DNA of 64,000 nt. Source: Symbiodinium sp. CCMP2592 (lineage: Eukaryota > Sar > Dinophyceae > Suessiales > Symbiodiniaceae). The notes under the pieces are model-generated. The model did not search any database, had not been told where the DNA came from, and saw only the letters and a list, made by a program, of their open reading frames with translations. Position numbers and translations under genes: made by a program. The first letter of the stretch is position 1, and each line of letters starts with the position of its first letter. Positions 19,711 to 28,278 of this stretch are shown here, piece by piece. The stretch covers positions 41,840 to 105,839 of the forward strand of contig CAJNDT010000975.1 in the NCBI GenBank assembly GCA_905221615.1, read 5' to 3'.

Positions 19711-19954
19711 TGGGGGTAGTGCATGGATGGTGCCGGGGCTCAGCCACTGAGCGAGAGAGCAGTTCGTGAGCTGCTACATGACCTTGAAGAGCGTGTGCTT
19801 GAAGCTCTAAGTGACGTGCTTTACAGAGCGGATAGACTTGAGGTCTGTGCCGGCTACTGTCCATTAGCAACTGCCTTCTGCAGAATCGCATAGCTTCTTG
19901 TGAAGGCTTGAATCGGAGTGAGACGACTGACGTCGATCTCGAAGCACCAGACTG
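19711..19954 (+). other. Leader between A1 and the recombinase ORF
   Basis: 244 bp without a supported ORF; presumably the 5' untranslated region of the DIRS-like element. No promoter motif could be identified with confidence. Confidence 0.5.
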
Positions 19955-22042
19955 ATGGAGCTGTGTGACAAGTCTTGTCAGGAGGAAACTGAGGCCACTA
20001 GCATGGCCCTCCCGGAAGACATTGATCTTCTGGAAGATGATGTCCAGGAGGCTAGTGTGGAGAAGCTTTCTCATGAGGCTTCCTTGCGGATGTCAGTTGC
20101 CATACAAGACGCAGGGTTAGGTTTAGGGCGTTGCGTGATTGACACGAAGCTTCCTTGGGAACTTCCGGGACTTGAGTTGGTTTTTGGTTCTCGTGCAAGC
20201 GTGCTTCCCAAAGCCAGTGATGCCATCTTACCGCAGGCGGTGCCTTTTCCTGTCAGGGAATCTGTTGAAGAGGCATCCTCTTCGCGCGACTGTGCGCATC
20301 GTGCCAAGAAGGCCAGAGCAAGCGTTACCCTGGGAGCCTGCTTTCGAGATGTTGTCAATTTCAACCTTGTGGAAACTGACGCTGCGCTTGAAGAAGTCAA
20401 ATGGACCAGAGCTTTAGAAATGTGGCTATTCGTGATCATGGAGGACTCCAGCTGTTCTGCGATAGGATCCCGGATTAGCCGCAAAAACGGAGCTGATGCC
20501 ATGAAGTGTCTTCGTGAACTCTTCGGGAAGAAAGCATCCAGTACCGTCGCAAAGCGTGGGAGTGCAATGCAGAAGTTCGTTGTGTGGATACACAAAGCTT
20601 GCCCAGGCGAGTGTGCCCTGCCAATCACTTCAAAGCGTGTCGATGATTACATCGAGCAACTACAGGAAGCTAAGGTCCGACCTGGATCTTTCACAAGCTT
20701 TACTGAAGCTGTCAATTTCTCAGTGCATGTCGTGGGCTTGCCTTTCGATTGTGACGGATCTCTGAGGAACCCTTTCTCAGGAAAGCAGTTGTTCAGTCCT
20801 TGGGCTCGTGGGGCTGTTGCGCTGGAGATACAGAAGAAAGCAGAGAGGAGGCAGAGCGCTGTCCTAACCACTGACAGCGTTCTTTACCTTGAGGCTCTCT
20901 TGAGCGACGAGGATGAAGATTTAGTCGACCGTTACGCTGCAGGATGCATGATCTTCAGTTTGTTCAGCCGTAGTCGCATTAGTGATCTCAGAAAGGTCAA
21001 GGATTGGATTTTGGATTTTGATTGTTTGCAAAGCCACGGGCAAGGTTTCCTTGAGTGCAGCACTCGCAGTCACAAGACTGAGAAGGACGTCGCGGCCATT
21101 GGTCTTGCCATGCCCCTTGTTGCACCGGCTGTCGGCTTAGGTAAGGTGAGCTGGGCTGTTACATTCAGCAAGGTTGCTTCTGCAGTAGGTTTGGGGTTCG
21201 TAGGTCGGCCTGAGGGGCCTTTGCTGCCCGCTCCGGACGTCACCGGAGGATGGTTGTCCAGGTCGGTGACCACCTCCGAAGCTGGCGCTTGGCTCTGCAA
21301 GATTCTTGATAAGGGAGGGCAGCCATCCCAAGGGATCACAGGTCACAGCTTGAAAAGCACTACACTGACCTGGGCCTGTAAATTTGGTTTCGATAAGTAT
21401 TCCCGGTTACAACTTGGACACCATGCCACTGGCGAAGGAACATTGCACACCTATGGCCGAGATTACTTGGCGCCTGCCCTCAGGCGCTACGACGAAATGT
21501 TGGCTGCAATTCGTAACGGAACATTCTTCCCTGACCTTACGCGCTCGGGCCGAGTGCGAGCCGCTGCACAAGTTCCGAAGGTGGAGGTCTCTGATGATGA
21601 AGTGCCTGATCTCGGGTTGACCAGCTTCGCTTCAGAAGGTTCTTTTGAGGCCATTGGTGTAGCATCCGCCGGAGAGAAGAGTGATGAAGATCAGGTTGCA
21701 GCACCCACTGACCATGAGCTGTCCTCCTCGGACAGCAGTAGCTCGCAGGACGAAGCCGTTGCAGGCAAGGACCACCCCGACTTGGACAACGACGAGATGG
21801 CGTGTGCAGTCGCCCGTCCCAAGCCAAGTTGGGAACCTGGATATGTCATGTACAAACATGTTAGGACACAGGTCGTTCATCTTTGCGCACAAGGCAGTTC
21901 GACCGGAGTTTTTGCGTGTGGGCGGAAGGTGACGTCCGATTTCAAGGAGGTCGCCCAAACTAAATTTTTGTCTTTTCGGAAGTGCAAGACCTGTGAAGGG
22001 GCAAAGCCGCTCCGCGATCCGAGCATTGGCCGAGGCCGTTAA
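19955..22042 (+). CDS. Tyrosine recombinase of the DIRS-like element
   Basis: 695 residues from ATG at 19955. The C-terminal half has the tyrosine recombinase layout: SRSRISDLRK (about residue 338, first catalytic Arg), SHKTEK (about 370, beta-hairpin Lys), GHSLKSTTLTW (about 463, the H-x-x-R box but with Lys in place of Arg), LQLGHH (about 486) and TYGRDYLAP (about 498, candidate nucleophilic Tyr). The final 150 residues are acidic and Ser-rich with a Cys-containing end (CGRKV, RKCKTC). It would integrate the circular DNA intermediate. It is the first ORF of the element, whereas in most DIRS-like elements it is the last. Confidence 0.85.
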   Translation: MELCDKSCQEETEATSMALPEDIDLLEDDVQEASVEKLSHEASLRMSVAIQDAGLGLGRCVIDTKLPWELPGLELVFGSRASVLPKASDAILPQAVPFPVRESVEEASSSRDCAHRAKKARASVTLGACFRDVVNFNLVETDAALEEVKWTRALEMWLFVIMEDSSCSAIGSRISRKNGADAMKCLRELFGKKASSTVAKRGSAMQKFVVWIHKACPGECALPITSKRVDDYIEQLQEAKVRPGSFTSFTEAVNFSVHVVGLPFDCDGSLRNPFSGKQLFSPWARGAVALEIQKKAERRQSAVLTTDSVLYLEALLSDEDEDLVDRYAAGCMIFSLFSRSRISDLRKVKDWILDFDCLQSHGQGFLECSTRSHKTEKDVAAIGLAMPLVAPAVGLGKVSWAVTFSKVASAVGLGFVGRPEGPLLPAPDVTGGWLSRSVTTSEAGAWLCKILDKGGQPSQGITGHSLKSTTLTWACKFGFDKYSRLQLGHHATGEGTLHTYGRDYLAPALRRYDEMLAAIRNGTFFPDLTRSGRVRAAAQVPKVEVSDDEVPDLGLTSFASEGSFEAIGVASAGEKSDEDQVAAPTDHELSSSDSSSSQDEAVAGKDHPDLDNDEMACAVARPKPSWEPGYVMYKHVRTQVVHLCAQGSSTGVFACGRKVTSDFKEVAQTKFLSFRKCKTCEGAKPLRDPSIGRGR

Positions 22043-22205
22043 TGCTATGATGCAGCGAAAGTCGGCTGCAGAGAGTTTGTGAAGGTGCACTTGAAAGGCA
22101 TCGCCTGAGAAAATACAGGGCAGACGACTTGTGGTCTGCAAAGTGAATGTCTGTTTGTGGAGAGTCGCTGTTGCATGTTCACAGCCTCCATCGAGTAAGT
22201 GACCG
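22043..22205 (+). other. Gap between recombinase and gag-like ORF
   Basis: 163 bp without an ORF. No hairpin or splice signal was recognised that would explain expression of the second ORF. Confidence 0.4.
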
Positions 22206-23753
22206 ATGGGACTACGTGGCCGAGACGTGCCGGCCGCAAGACTTACAACCAACTTGAGCGCGCCTACATGTCCCTGTGCTCAAGAGGGCCGAGTGAACGT
22301 GCACTGCGGCTGCGCCGAGATGTGCCGGTGCCGAAGGGTTTATACATCACATGCAAGATTGCTATGGCTTCTAGGTCTTGACGAGAATACAGGATGGAAT
22401 GATGAATATGCGTTCAGTTGGGAAACACTGCTTCCTAAACTGCGTGCCTTCGTACGAGCCTGTGTTTCGGAATATCATCTTTTCAATAGCGCTGTGCCAC
22501 TACCGAGTTCAGCTGTTTTGAGCCGTGCCAGTGCCATGACCTCTCTTACCGAGAGCCGAGCGGCCTTCGAGGATCGTGCGGCCGAGGTCGGATTGTCTGC
22601 CGACGACATCGCGGCCCTAACTGGATCCGGCATCCACAGTCTAGCCCGTCTAGCTTTTGCGGCAGTGCCGCCAGGGGCTACGCCTTCCAATGATCAGGTC
22701 CGCGAGCTTTTTGGTACTCGAGTAATCAACGCTGGTGTCGTCGCTGCCACAAAGCGACTGATCTTTGAGGCTCACACGATGGTTGTTGCAGATCTTAAGC
22801 AGAAAGTTGAAAAAGGGGATGATCCAACATCCCAGCGACTGAATCCTGCCGAGCGCGAAGCTCGCATCACAAGGCAGCGGGCCCGGCTCACAGGGTTAAC
22901 GCACCGTGGAGTGGAAGAGGTCGCATTCGAGGCGTACAATTTGGTGTACGGCATGCTGCAACAAGACACGCTTGTGTACCAGCATCCAAACAAATTCACC
23001 ACGCGTCAGCATGAACTTCAGCTTAAGAAGGCGGTGAAGGAGGTTTCGTTGGATGGGAGTGGCTCCTTGACAGTGCGAGACAAGCCGCAGCAGGCCACAT
23101 GTGATACCCACGGAGAGCTGGAGCTGGTTCAAGCGCTCCGCCGAAGGGCGCTCGCATTCGACCTCGTCGGCTGCTGCTCTTACGATGCTATGAACATGTA
23201 TCATAGCCTGCTCATCCAGCGAGTCCAGGACTCGCCGCCGCCTAACTACGCAAAGGTTAGTGTGGTTCAGGCACTCCGCGCTGACAGAGCGGCTTTCACG
23301 AGGATCGCTGAGAAGGTGCGTAGCCTGAAGACAGGCGCGGATGGAGTCCGACCATTGGACCGTGCCTTCGAGAGCATTCTCGATGACACACATGTCAGCT
23401 TTCATCTTCTGCCGCTTGCCATTCCCGAAAAACCTAAGCACCCGCCGCCTCCGCTCAAAAGGAAGATCGAGGATCAGCAGGCCGATGACAAAGGGAATAA
23501 GCCAGGTAAGAAGGGCAAAGGCACAGGGAAAGGTAAGAAAGGTGGGGCTAGGCTGCGTGTGCCGAAGGAGTTGATTGGAAAGTGGAGCCAGAACAAAGAT
23601 GGTGAACGCTTGTGCTGGGCATTTAACATGCAGTGCGGCTGTGGAGACGCCGCCCCGGGGAGTGCATGCTCGCGCGGGCTGCACTTGTGCGCAGAGCCGG
23701 GATGCTTGCAGCCTCACTCTCTTCAGGAGCATCACAAGAAAAGCGGCGCTTGA
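22206..23753 (+). CDS. Gag-like protein of the DIRS-like element
   Basis: 515 residues from ATG at 22206. The N-terminus is Cys/Arg-rich; the middle (about residues 110-390) is helical and charged (LTESRAAFEDRAAEVGLSAD, RITRQRARLTGL); then comes a basic Lys/Gly linker (GKKGKGTGKGKKGGARL) and a C-terminal Cys/His cluster (LCWAFNMQCGCGD, ACSRGLHLCAEPGCLQPHS) that looks like a CCCH-type finger. The position directly before pol and the finger-bearing C-terminus support a nucleocapsid or RNA-binding gag role. It ends in TGA at 23751-23753, in the same frame as pol. Confidence 0.75.
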   Translation: MGLRGRDVPAARLTTNLSAPTCPCAQEGRVNVHCGCAEMCRCRRVYTSHARLLWLLGLDENTGWNDEYAFSWETLLPKLRAFVRACVSEYHLFNSAVPLPSSAVLSRASAMTSLTESRAAFEDRAAEVGLSADDIAALTGSGIHSLARLAFAAVPPGATPSNDQVRELFGTRVINAGVVAATKRLIFEAHTMVVADLKQKVEKGDDPTSQRLNPAEREARITRQRARLTGLTHRGVEEVAFEAYNLVYGMLQQDTLVYQHPNKFTTRQHELQLKKAVKEVSLDGSGSLTVRDKPQQATCDTHGELELVQALRRRALAFDLVGCCSYDAMNMYHSLLIQRVQDSPPPNYAKVSVVQALRADRAAFTRIAEKVRSLKTGADGVRPLDRAFESILDDTHVSFHLLPLAIPEKPKHPPPPLKRKIEDQQADDKGNKPGKKGKGTGKGKKGGARLRVPKELIGKWSQNKDGERLCWAFNMQCGCGDAAPGSACSRGLHLCAEPGCLQPHSLQEHHKKSGA

Positions 23754-26700
23754 GGGCTTCGGGCCCCTGAGCTTCGGACTGGGAAGGAGCGAGTGTCCTT
23801 CCTTGGACGTGCCACTGAACGTGTGGCCAAACTCAGCATCGCTGAAGCATTTTGCATTCAGGTTTGCTCAGGGGCCGGGAGGTTCACTGCGGCTCTTCGT
23901 GCATGTGGAATGAAAGATTCTTTTGCTGTGGATGCGCGGGTCGAGGGAGCTGTGTGTCCTATTGTATCACTGGACCTTAGCACTGCTGAGGGCCAAAAAC
24001 ACTTCCTTTCGCTTCTTAATGAGCCTAACCTGGTCTATGTGCACATGTCACCGCCGGCTGGTACTGCCACTCGAGGTGCCGGGCTTCGTGATGACTTGCA
24101 TCCGCATGGGCTTCCTTCCTTGAGAGGTGCAGACAAAGTTCGGGTCAACCAGGCCAACCGCTTGTTCGAATTTTGTGCTCGTGCCTGCAAGATGATGTAC
24201 ATGCGAGGGATTTTCTTTTCAGTGGAAGGGCCTCTTCAGTCATTTTTGTGGGCCACCAAGTGGTGGCGAGATTTCTTCACAGACGTACCAGTTTTCGCCA
24301 CAACCTTGCACCAGTGCATGTTTGGCCACTCCCGAAAGAAGGCGACCCTGTTGGTGCACACATTGCCTGCCTTCCTTTGCCTTCAACGCACTTGCGACGG
24401 CAAGCATTCGCACGATTCTTGGGCTTTCGCTAAGTCCTCTGCCGAGCTTAGTTATCCTTGGGCCCTCGCACGAGAGATGTCCACTTTGCTGCGAAAACAA
24501 TTGCTTGATCTGGGCTGTGCTGACGCGCCGCAATCCTTGCACGAGCTTGATAACCTAGTAACCGGAGCCCGCGTGTATTCCGGAGTTCAGGCCAGCAAAC
24601 GCGTCTTGCCATTGGTCTCAGAGTTCAAAACCCGGGTCATGGTTTCAGGGTGTTGCGATCCTGCTTGTGTCAGTGGCCTTGAGCGCCGGAAAGTCCTAAC
24701 GGAGGAGTGGACTCCCCCTGCCGGGTCCACTCTGTCGGTGGACCTGCTCTCCATTCCTGCTGGAAGCAAGGTCCTTAGCATCTCCACACAAGGGGTGCAG
24801 CCAGATGCCGAAGGGGTGCATAGTCATCCTGAGGTTAGTCCCGCTTGGGTTCCTTTGCCGCCTGCTCCCTTTTGTCCTAAGCCTCAGGTAGGTTTAACGA
24901 GTTCGGGAGTGTTGGCGCAACCACCGCCTGCCGATGCGCAGAAATGTGAACATCTAGCTTACGAAATTATGTCGCGCCGCCAGCCTGGTGAGCTCACGGC
25001 CGATGACATGTTCGAAGTCCTGTCACAGACACCCGAAGTCCTTCCAGCCAGGGCCCGAGGTATCCAAACGGAGGACTCGCACCAGTGGTTCTCCGGAGGC
25101 TACAGCCATGGTCCAATGGTCGGTGTCCGAAACTCAACTCTGCGCTGCCCTTGGACCACCGCCTTGGCATGCCGGTATGTACGCGAGCAAGCTCCGTGGC
25201 ACAGGTTTGGAGCGATAGCATTCACGGTGAACCTTCTGGCTGAGCCACATGTGGATGCTCATAACGACCCTAACTCTAACAACCTTGTGCTGCCTATTAC
25301 GTCGTTCAAACGAGGTGGCCTGTGGCTTGCTGACAAAGCAGGCAGCTCGCCGAGGACCATAGACGGCACACGAGTGATGGGCACGGTGCTTTCCTTTGAC
25401 GGCGGGGGAATTTGCTTCAACCCACGTGTGCCTCATGCGACTGAGCGCTGGGAAGGGGATCGTGCTGTACTAGTTGCATTCCTCCCGGGAGGTTTGGACG
25501 AGCTCGAGCAATGTGACCGGGCGATCATGGACGAGCTCGGCTTCGTCACATCTGTTTGTGCCACTACCAATGCAGCCTCTCAGCCCGTGAAGTTTACAGC
25601 TGAGTTTGGTGTCAGGTGGTCGCCCGAGGAGTTCGTCGAGCAGGCGTGCAATGTTGAACACCCCAGCAGCCTTTCGAACCTGCTCCCAGCAGACCTTGAA
25701 ACCGCTGTTCGTAAAAACTTTGAGTTGGGCGAGCACGCATTGGGGCAGCATCGGACCGAGCTGATCAGAAAGTGGATTGCACGGGCGAACTCCCTCGTTG
25801 GTGAAGAGGATGCGCTGCGAAAGGGAATGTCCGATTACCGGCGTCACATCCTTGCACAAAAACGCTTGATCCTGTTCAGGACCCTTCTTGAGGATGCCGA
25901 GCACGCTGACCAAGGCCTCTTCAACGACTTAGTGCAAGGGTTCGACCTAGTTGGTAAGTTGCCTGAAAGTGGATTCTTCAAGAAGAAATTCAGACCAGCC
26001 AGCATGCTCGAAGCAGACTTGCGACAAGGTGCTGATCGTGCAAGGGAAGCCACTCTGGCGACTGTTGGGCCAGCGGATGATCCTGACATCGACGAAGGTG
26101 TGCTGCAAGCGACCCTTAAGGAAGTAGACGCCGGTGTAGTCGAGGGACCCATAGACCCTAGCACGCTTCCGGAGGGAGCCACGCTGACCCGCCGTTTTGG
26201 TGTGGTTCAGGGAGAGGTTGATGGCGCGCCCAAGGTGCGGCCAATCGATAATTATAGGGCCTCTAGAGTTAATGCTGCAGTGACGCAATCGGAGCAAGTC
26301 ACGGTCCACACTCTTGACGTGGTGGCGGGCATGATTTCGTCTTGGCTAGCCCGTGCCAAGGCCCATCGTGTCCGGTCTGCGATGAATGCCAAAACGTGGG
26401 ACCTTAAGGCTGCGTATAAACAACTGCCTCTCAGTGACACCGCATTTGATCGAGATGCCTACTTCGTGATCTACGACCCAAGGAGCCAGAAGCCCGCTGT
26501 GTTCAAGCAGCGGGCTCTCCCTTTCGGATCGCGAGCTTCAGTTACGGCGTTCATCAGATGCGCAGTGGCCGTCTGGACAGTAGCAGTCAAGTTGCTGTTC
26601 CTAGTTTGGTCCGTCTATTTTGACGACTACCTTAGCATCGCCCGCAGCAGCGAAGCAAAGCACGTCGAGCTGGTAATCAGTGTGTATTTTAGGCTCCTTG

Positions 26701-27587
26701 GGTGGAAGGTTTCCACCGATAAGCTTCTCCCCTATTCCACTTGCTGTAAGGTGTTAGGGATTGAGCTTGATGTGGGAAACGCCATTCGGGGTTACGCCTT
26801 GTTGAAGAATACCCTGAAACGCCGAAACGAAATCATTGCTTCTCTTGAAGAGGTTCTCGCTCGGGGCAGCATTGATGCGACAACGCTTGAAAAGCTTCGA
26901 GGGCGAGCCCAGTTCGCAAGTGGCCAGTTGTTCGGCAGACTGGCACGGCAGGCACTTCACTGTTTGTCGGACAAGCCTTCGAAGAGCTTCTGTGTGTCCG
27001 AGCGCTTCAGGTGGGGTGCCACTCACCTTGTAGAGCTTTTGCAGAGTGGTTGCTCCAGAGTCGTTTCTAGGGACTTAGGTGATAACCGCCTTGTTTTTGT
27101 AGACGCTTCCTTCGAGCCGTCCGGGCACAGTGGGCTTGGAGGCGTCTGCTACGATGCTGACGGGAGAATCTTAAGTTGGTTTGGGGCGACCGTCCCTAGT
27201 GACTTGATTAAGGTTCTGCTGAGTTGCTTCGGGCGCGACAGAGAGACAGTGATCTTTGAGCTAGAAGCTCTTGCAGTAGTAGTGGCACTTGAGCTTTTCA
27301 AATGTCACCTGTCTCAGAGGAACGTTGTAGTGTACACGGACAACTCAGGTGTGCACGGCGCGTTCGTGAAGTGCTGGTCAGAAAACCCAGTAGGCAGTGC
27401 GATGGCTTTCCTGGCAGCCAAGCGTGAGTTTGACTTACAGGCCTTCTTCTACTACGACCGTGTGCCGTCGCACAGCAACCCAGCTGATGCGCCTTCTCGA
27501 GGTGTGTACTCAATGGGCCAGGATCTCCGTGCCGAATGTTCGGCAGACGTTCTGACGGAGACCCTTAAGTGCGCCCTCAGTACATAG
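23754..27587 (+). CDS. DIRS-like pol: methyltransferase-like, Fe(II)/2OG dioxygenase-like, reverse transcriptase, RNase H
   Basis: The frame is open from immediately after the gag TGA (GLRAPELRTGKERVSF) with no early ATG; a GTG lies at 23793. Domains in order: a SAM-methyltransferase-like fold (VCSGAGRFTAALRACG at about 23861, VDARV, VHMSPPAGTATRG at about 24040), resembling C5-cytosine methyltransferases but with Ala where the catalytic PC Cys would be; a 2-oxoglutarate/Fe(II) dioxygenase-like domain (EPHVDAHND at about 25245, GGLWLAD, VPHATERWEGDRAVLVAF at about 25428; HxD, distal His and Arg all present); reverse transcriptase (KVRPIDNYRASRVNA, DLKAAYKQLPL, YFDDYL at about 26618); RNase H (VFVDAS, FELEALAV, YTDNSG, DAPSRG). 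About 1278 residues. It acts in reverse transcription in the host nucleus or cytoplasm; the role of the two extra enzymatic domains is unknown. Confidence 0.88.
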   Translation, partial: GLRAPELRTGKERVSFLGRATERVAKLSIAEAFCIQVCSGAGRFTAALRACGMKDSFAVDARVEGAVCPIVSLDLSTAEGQKHFLSLLNEPNLVYVHMSPPAGTATRGAGLRDDLHPHGLPSLRGADKVRVNQANRLFEFCARACKMMYMRGIFFSVEGPLQSFLWATKWWRDFFTDVPVFATTLHQCMFGHSRKKATLLVHTLPAFLCLQRTCDGKHSHDSWAFAKSSAELSYPWALAREMSTLLRKQLLDLGCADAPQSLHELDNLVTGARVYSGVQASKRVLPLVSEFKTRVMVSGCCDPACVSGLERRKVLTEEWTPPAGSTLSVDLLSIPAGSKVLSISTQGVQPDAEGVHSHPEVSPAWVPLPPAPFCPKPQVGLTSSGVLAQPPPADAQKCEHLAYEIMSRRQPGELTADDMFEVLSQTPEVLPARARGIQTEDSHQWFSGGYSHGPMVGVRNSTLRCPWTTALACRYVREQAPWHRFGAIAFTVNLLAEPHVDAHNDPNSNNLVLPITSFKRGGLWLADKAGSSPRTIDGTRVMGTVLSFDGGGICFNPRVPHATERWEGDRAVLVAFLPGGLDELEQCDRAIMDELGFVTSVCATTNAASQPVKFTAEFGVRWSPEEFVEQACNVEHPSSLSNLLPADLETAVRKNFELGEHALGQHRTELIRKWIARANSLVGEEDALRKGMSDYRRHILAQKRLILFRTLLEDAEHADQGLFNDLVQGFDLVGKLPESGFFKKKFRPASMLEADLRQGADRAREATLATVGPADDPDIDEGVLQATLKEVDAGVVEGPIDPSTLPEGATLTRRFGVVQGEVDGAPKVRPIDNYRASRVNAAVTQSEQVTVHTLDVVAGMISSWLARAKAHRVRSAMNAKTWDLKAAYKQLPLSDTAFDRDAYFVIYDPRSQKPAVFKQRALPFGSRASVTAFIRCAVAVWTVAVKLLFLVWSVYFDDYLSIARSSEAKHVELVISVYFRLLGWKVSTDKLLPYSTCCKVLGIELDVGNAIRGYALLKNTLKRRNEIIASLEEVLARGSIDATTLEKLRGRAQFASGQLFGRLARQALHCLSDKPSKSFCVSERFRWGATHLVELLQSGCSRVVSRDLGDNRLVFVDASFEPSGHSGLGGVCYDADGRILSWFGATVPSDLIKVLLSCFGRDRETVIFELEALAVVVALELFKCHLSQRNVVVYTDNSGVHGAFVKCWSENPVGSAMAFLAAKREFDLQAFFYYDRVPSHSNPADAPSRGVYSMGQDLRAECSADVLTETLKCALST

Positions 27588-27603
27588 CCACGTTTTACAG
27601 GGG

Positions 27604-27784
27604 CGGCCAACGTGGGCACTCGTCTCCCCAGTCTGTGAAAAAGAGAGTGGCGCGTCTTCGACTGCATATGAATGTATATTTGGTTGACGATTCTTTTTAT
27701 ATTCCGAAAGATATTGGAGTCTGTGTTTCACATATCAATTCGTTTAATTTCTCACGCCCGGTGTTTTGCACAAAGGGAAAATAA
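27604..27784 (+). repeat. DIRS-like split direct repeat B1
   Basis: 181 bp from CGGCCAACGTGGGCAC to GGGAAAATAA, identical to B2 at 28098-28278; fused directly to A2. Confidence 0.95.
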
Positions 27785-27974
27785 GAACTATCTCCGCGCG
27801 TGCACGGATGAGTTTTTATTTTCCCTGCAAAACAAATTTATTTCGCTTTCGAAATAAATTAGGGCATGTGTGTGACAGTTCTCATGTGAGCTATGTTAAG
27901 AGTGTTTCTCACGAAACATTTCTGCTCAAGGGAGAGGTGGGTGGGACCCCCAAAGTTTTGTAGAATTTTTCGTC
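27785..27974 (+). repeat. DIRS-like split direct repeat A2
   Basis: 190 bp copy of A1. The B1-A2 joint (AAAATAA/GAACTATC) is the sequence expected at the circle junction of B2 and A1. Confidence 0.95.
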
Positions 27975-28097
27975 CCGCCCGCCCAAGTCCCATCGTTCGG
28001 AGAGGTGCTCCAACGTGGTCTCACAGAGAAAGTGCTCTCGCTGGAACGTGCAGTAGCTTCCTTTACTTTACCAAACCGTTGCCCTGGGCCCTAAGCC

Positions 28098-28278
28098 CGG
28101 CCAACGTGGGCACTCGTCTCCCCAGTCTGTGAAAAAGAGAGTGGCGCGTCTTCGACTGCATATGAATGTATATTTGGTTGACGATTCTTTTTATATTCCG
28201 AAAGATATTGGAGTCTGTGTTTCACATATCAATTCGTTTAATTTCTCACGCCCGGTGTTTTGCACAAAGGGAAAATAA
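28098..28278 (+). repeat. DIRS-like split direct repeat B2 (right end)
   Basis: 181 bp copy of B1. The element ends at GGGAAAATAA (28278) and LINE sequence resumes with AGGTGGGCATGG at 28279. Confidence 0.95.

Larger units (their letters stand above)
19521..28278 (+). mobile_element. DIRS-like tyrosine-recombinase retrotransposon, 8758 bp
   Basis: Split direct repeats in the order A1 (19521-19710), three ORFs, B1 (27604-27784) fused to A2 (27785-27974), a 123 bp spacer, and B2 (28098-28278). This A1-ORFs-B1A2-B2 layout is diagnostic of PAT/Ngaro-type DIRS-like elements, which integrate a circular intermediate by a tyrosine recombinase and make no target duplication. LINE copy 2 retains the uninterrupted target (CACAATAGGTGGG at about 34447-34459), so both ends are exact and no target-site duplication exists. 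Encoded proteins: tyrosine recombinase, gag-like zinc-finger protein, and a pol with methyltransferase-like, dioxygenase-like, RT and RNase H domains. Confidence 0.92.

Noticed and set aside
28018-28032. Additional ACA hairpin (TCTC-ACA-GAGA) in the DIRS spacer
   Set aside because: Single, unpaired, and expected by chance at this stem length; not counted with the family.
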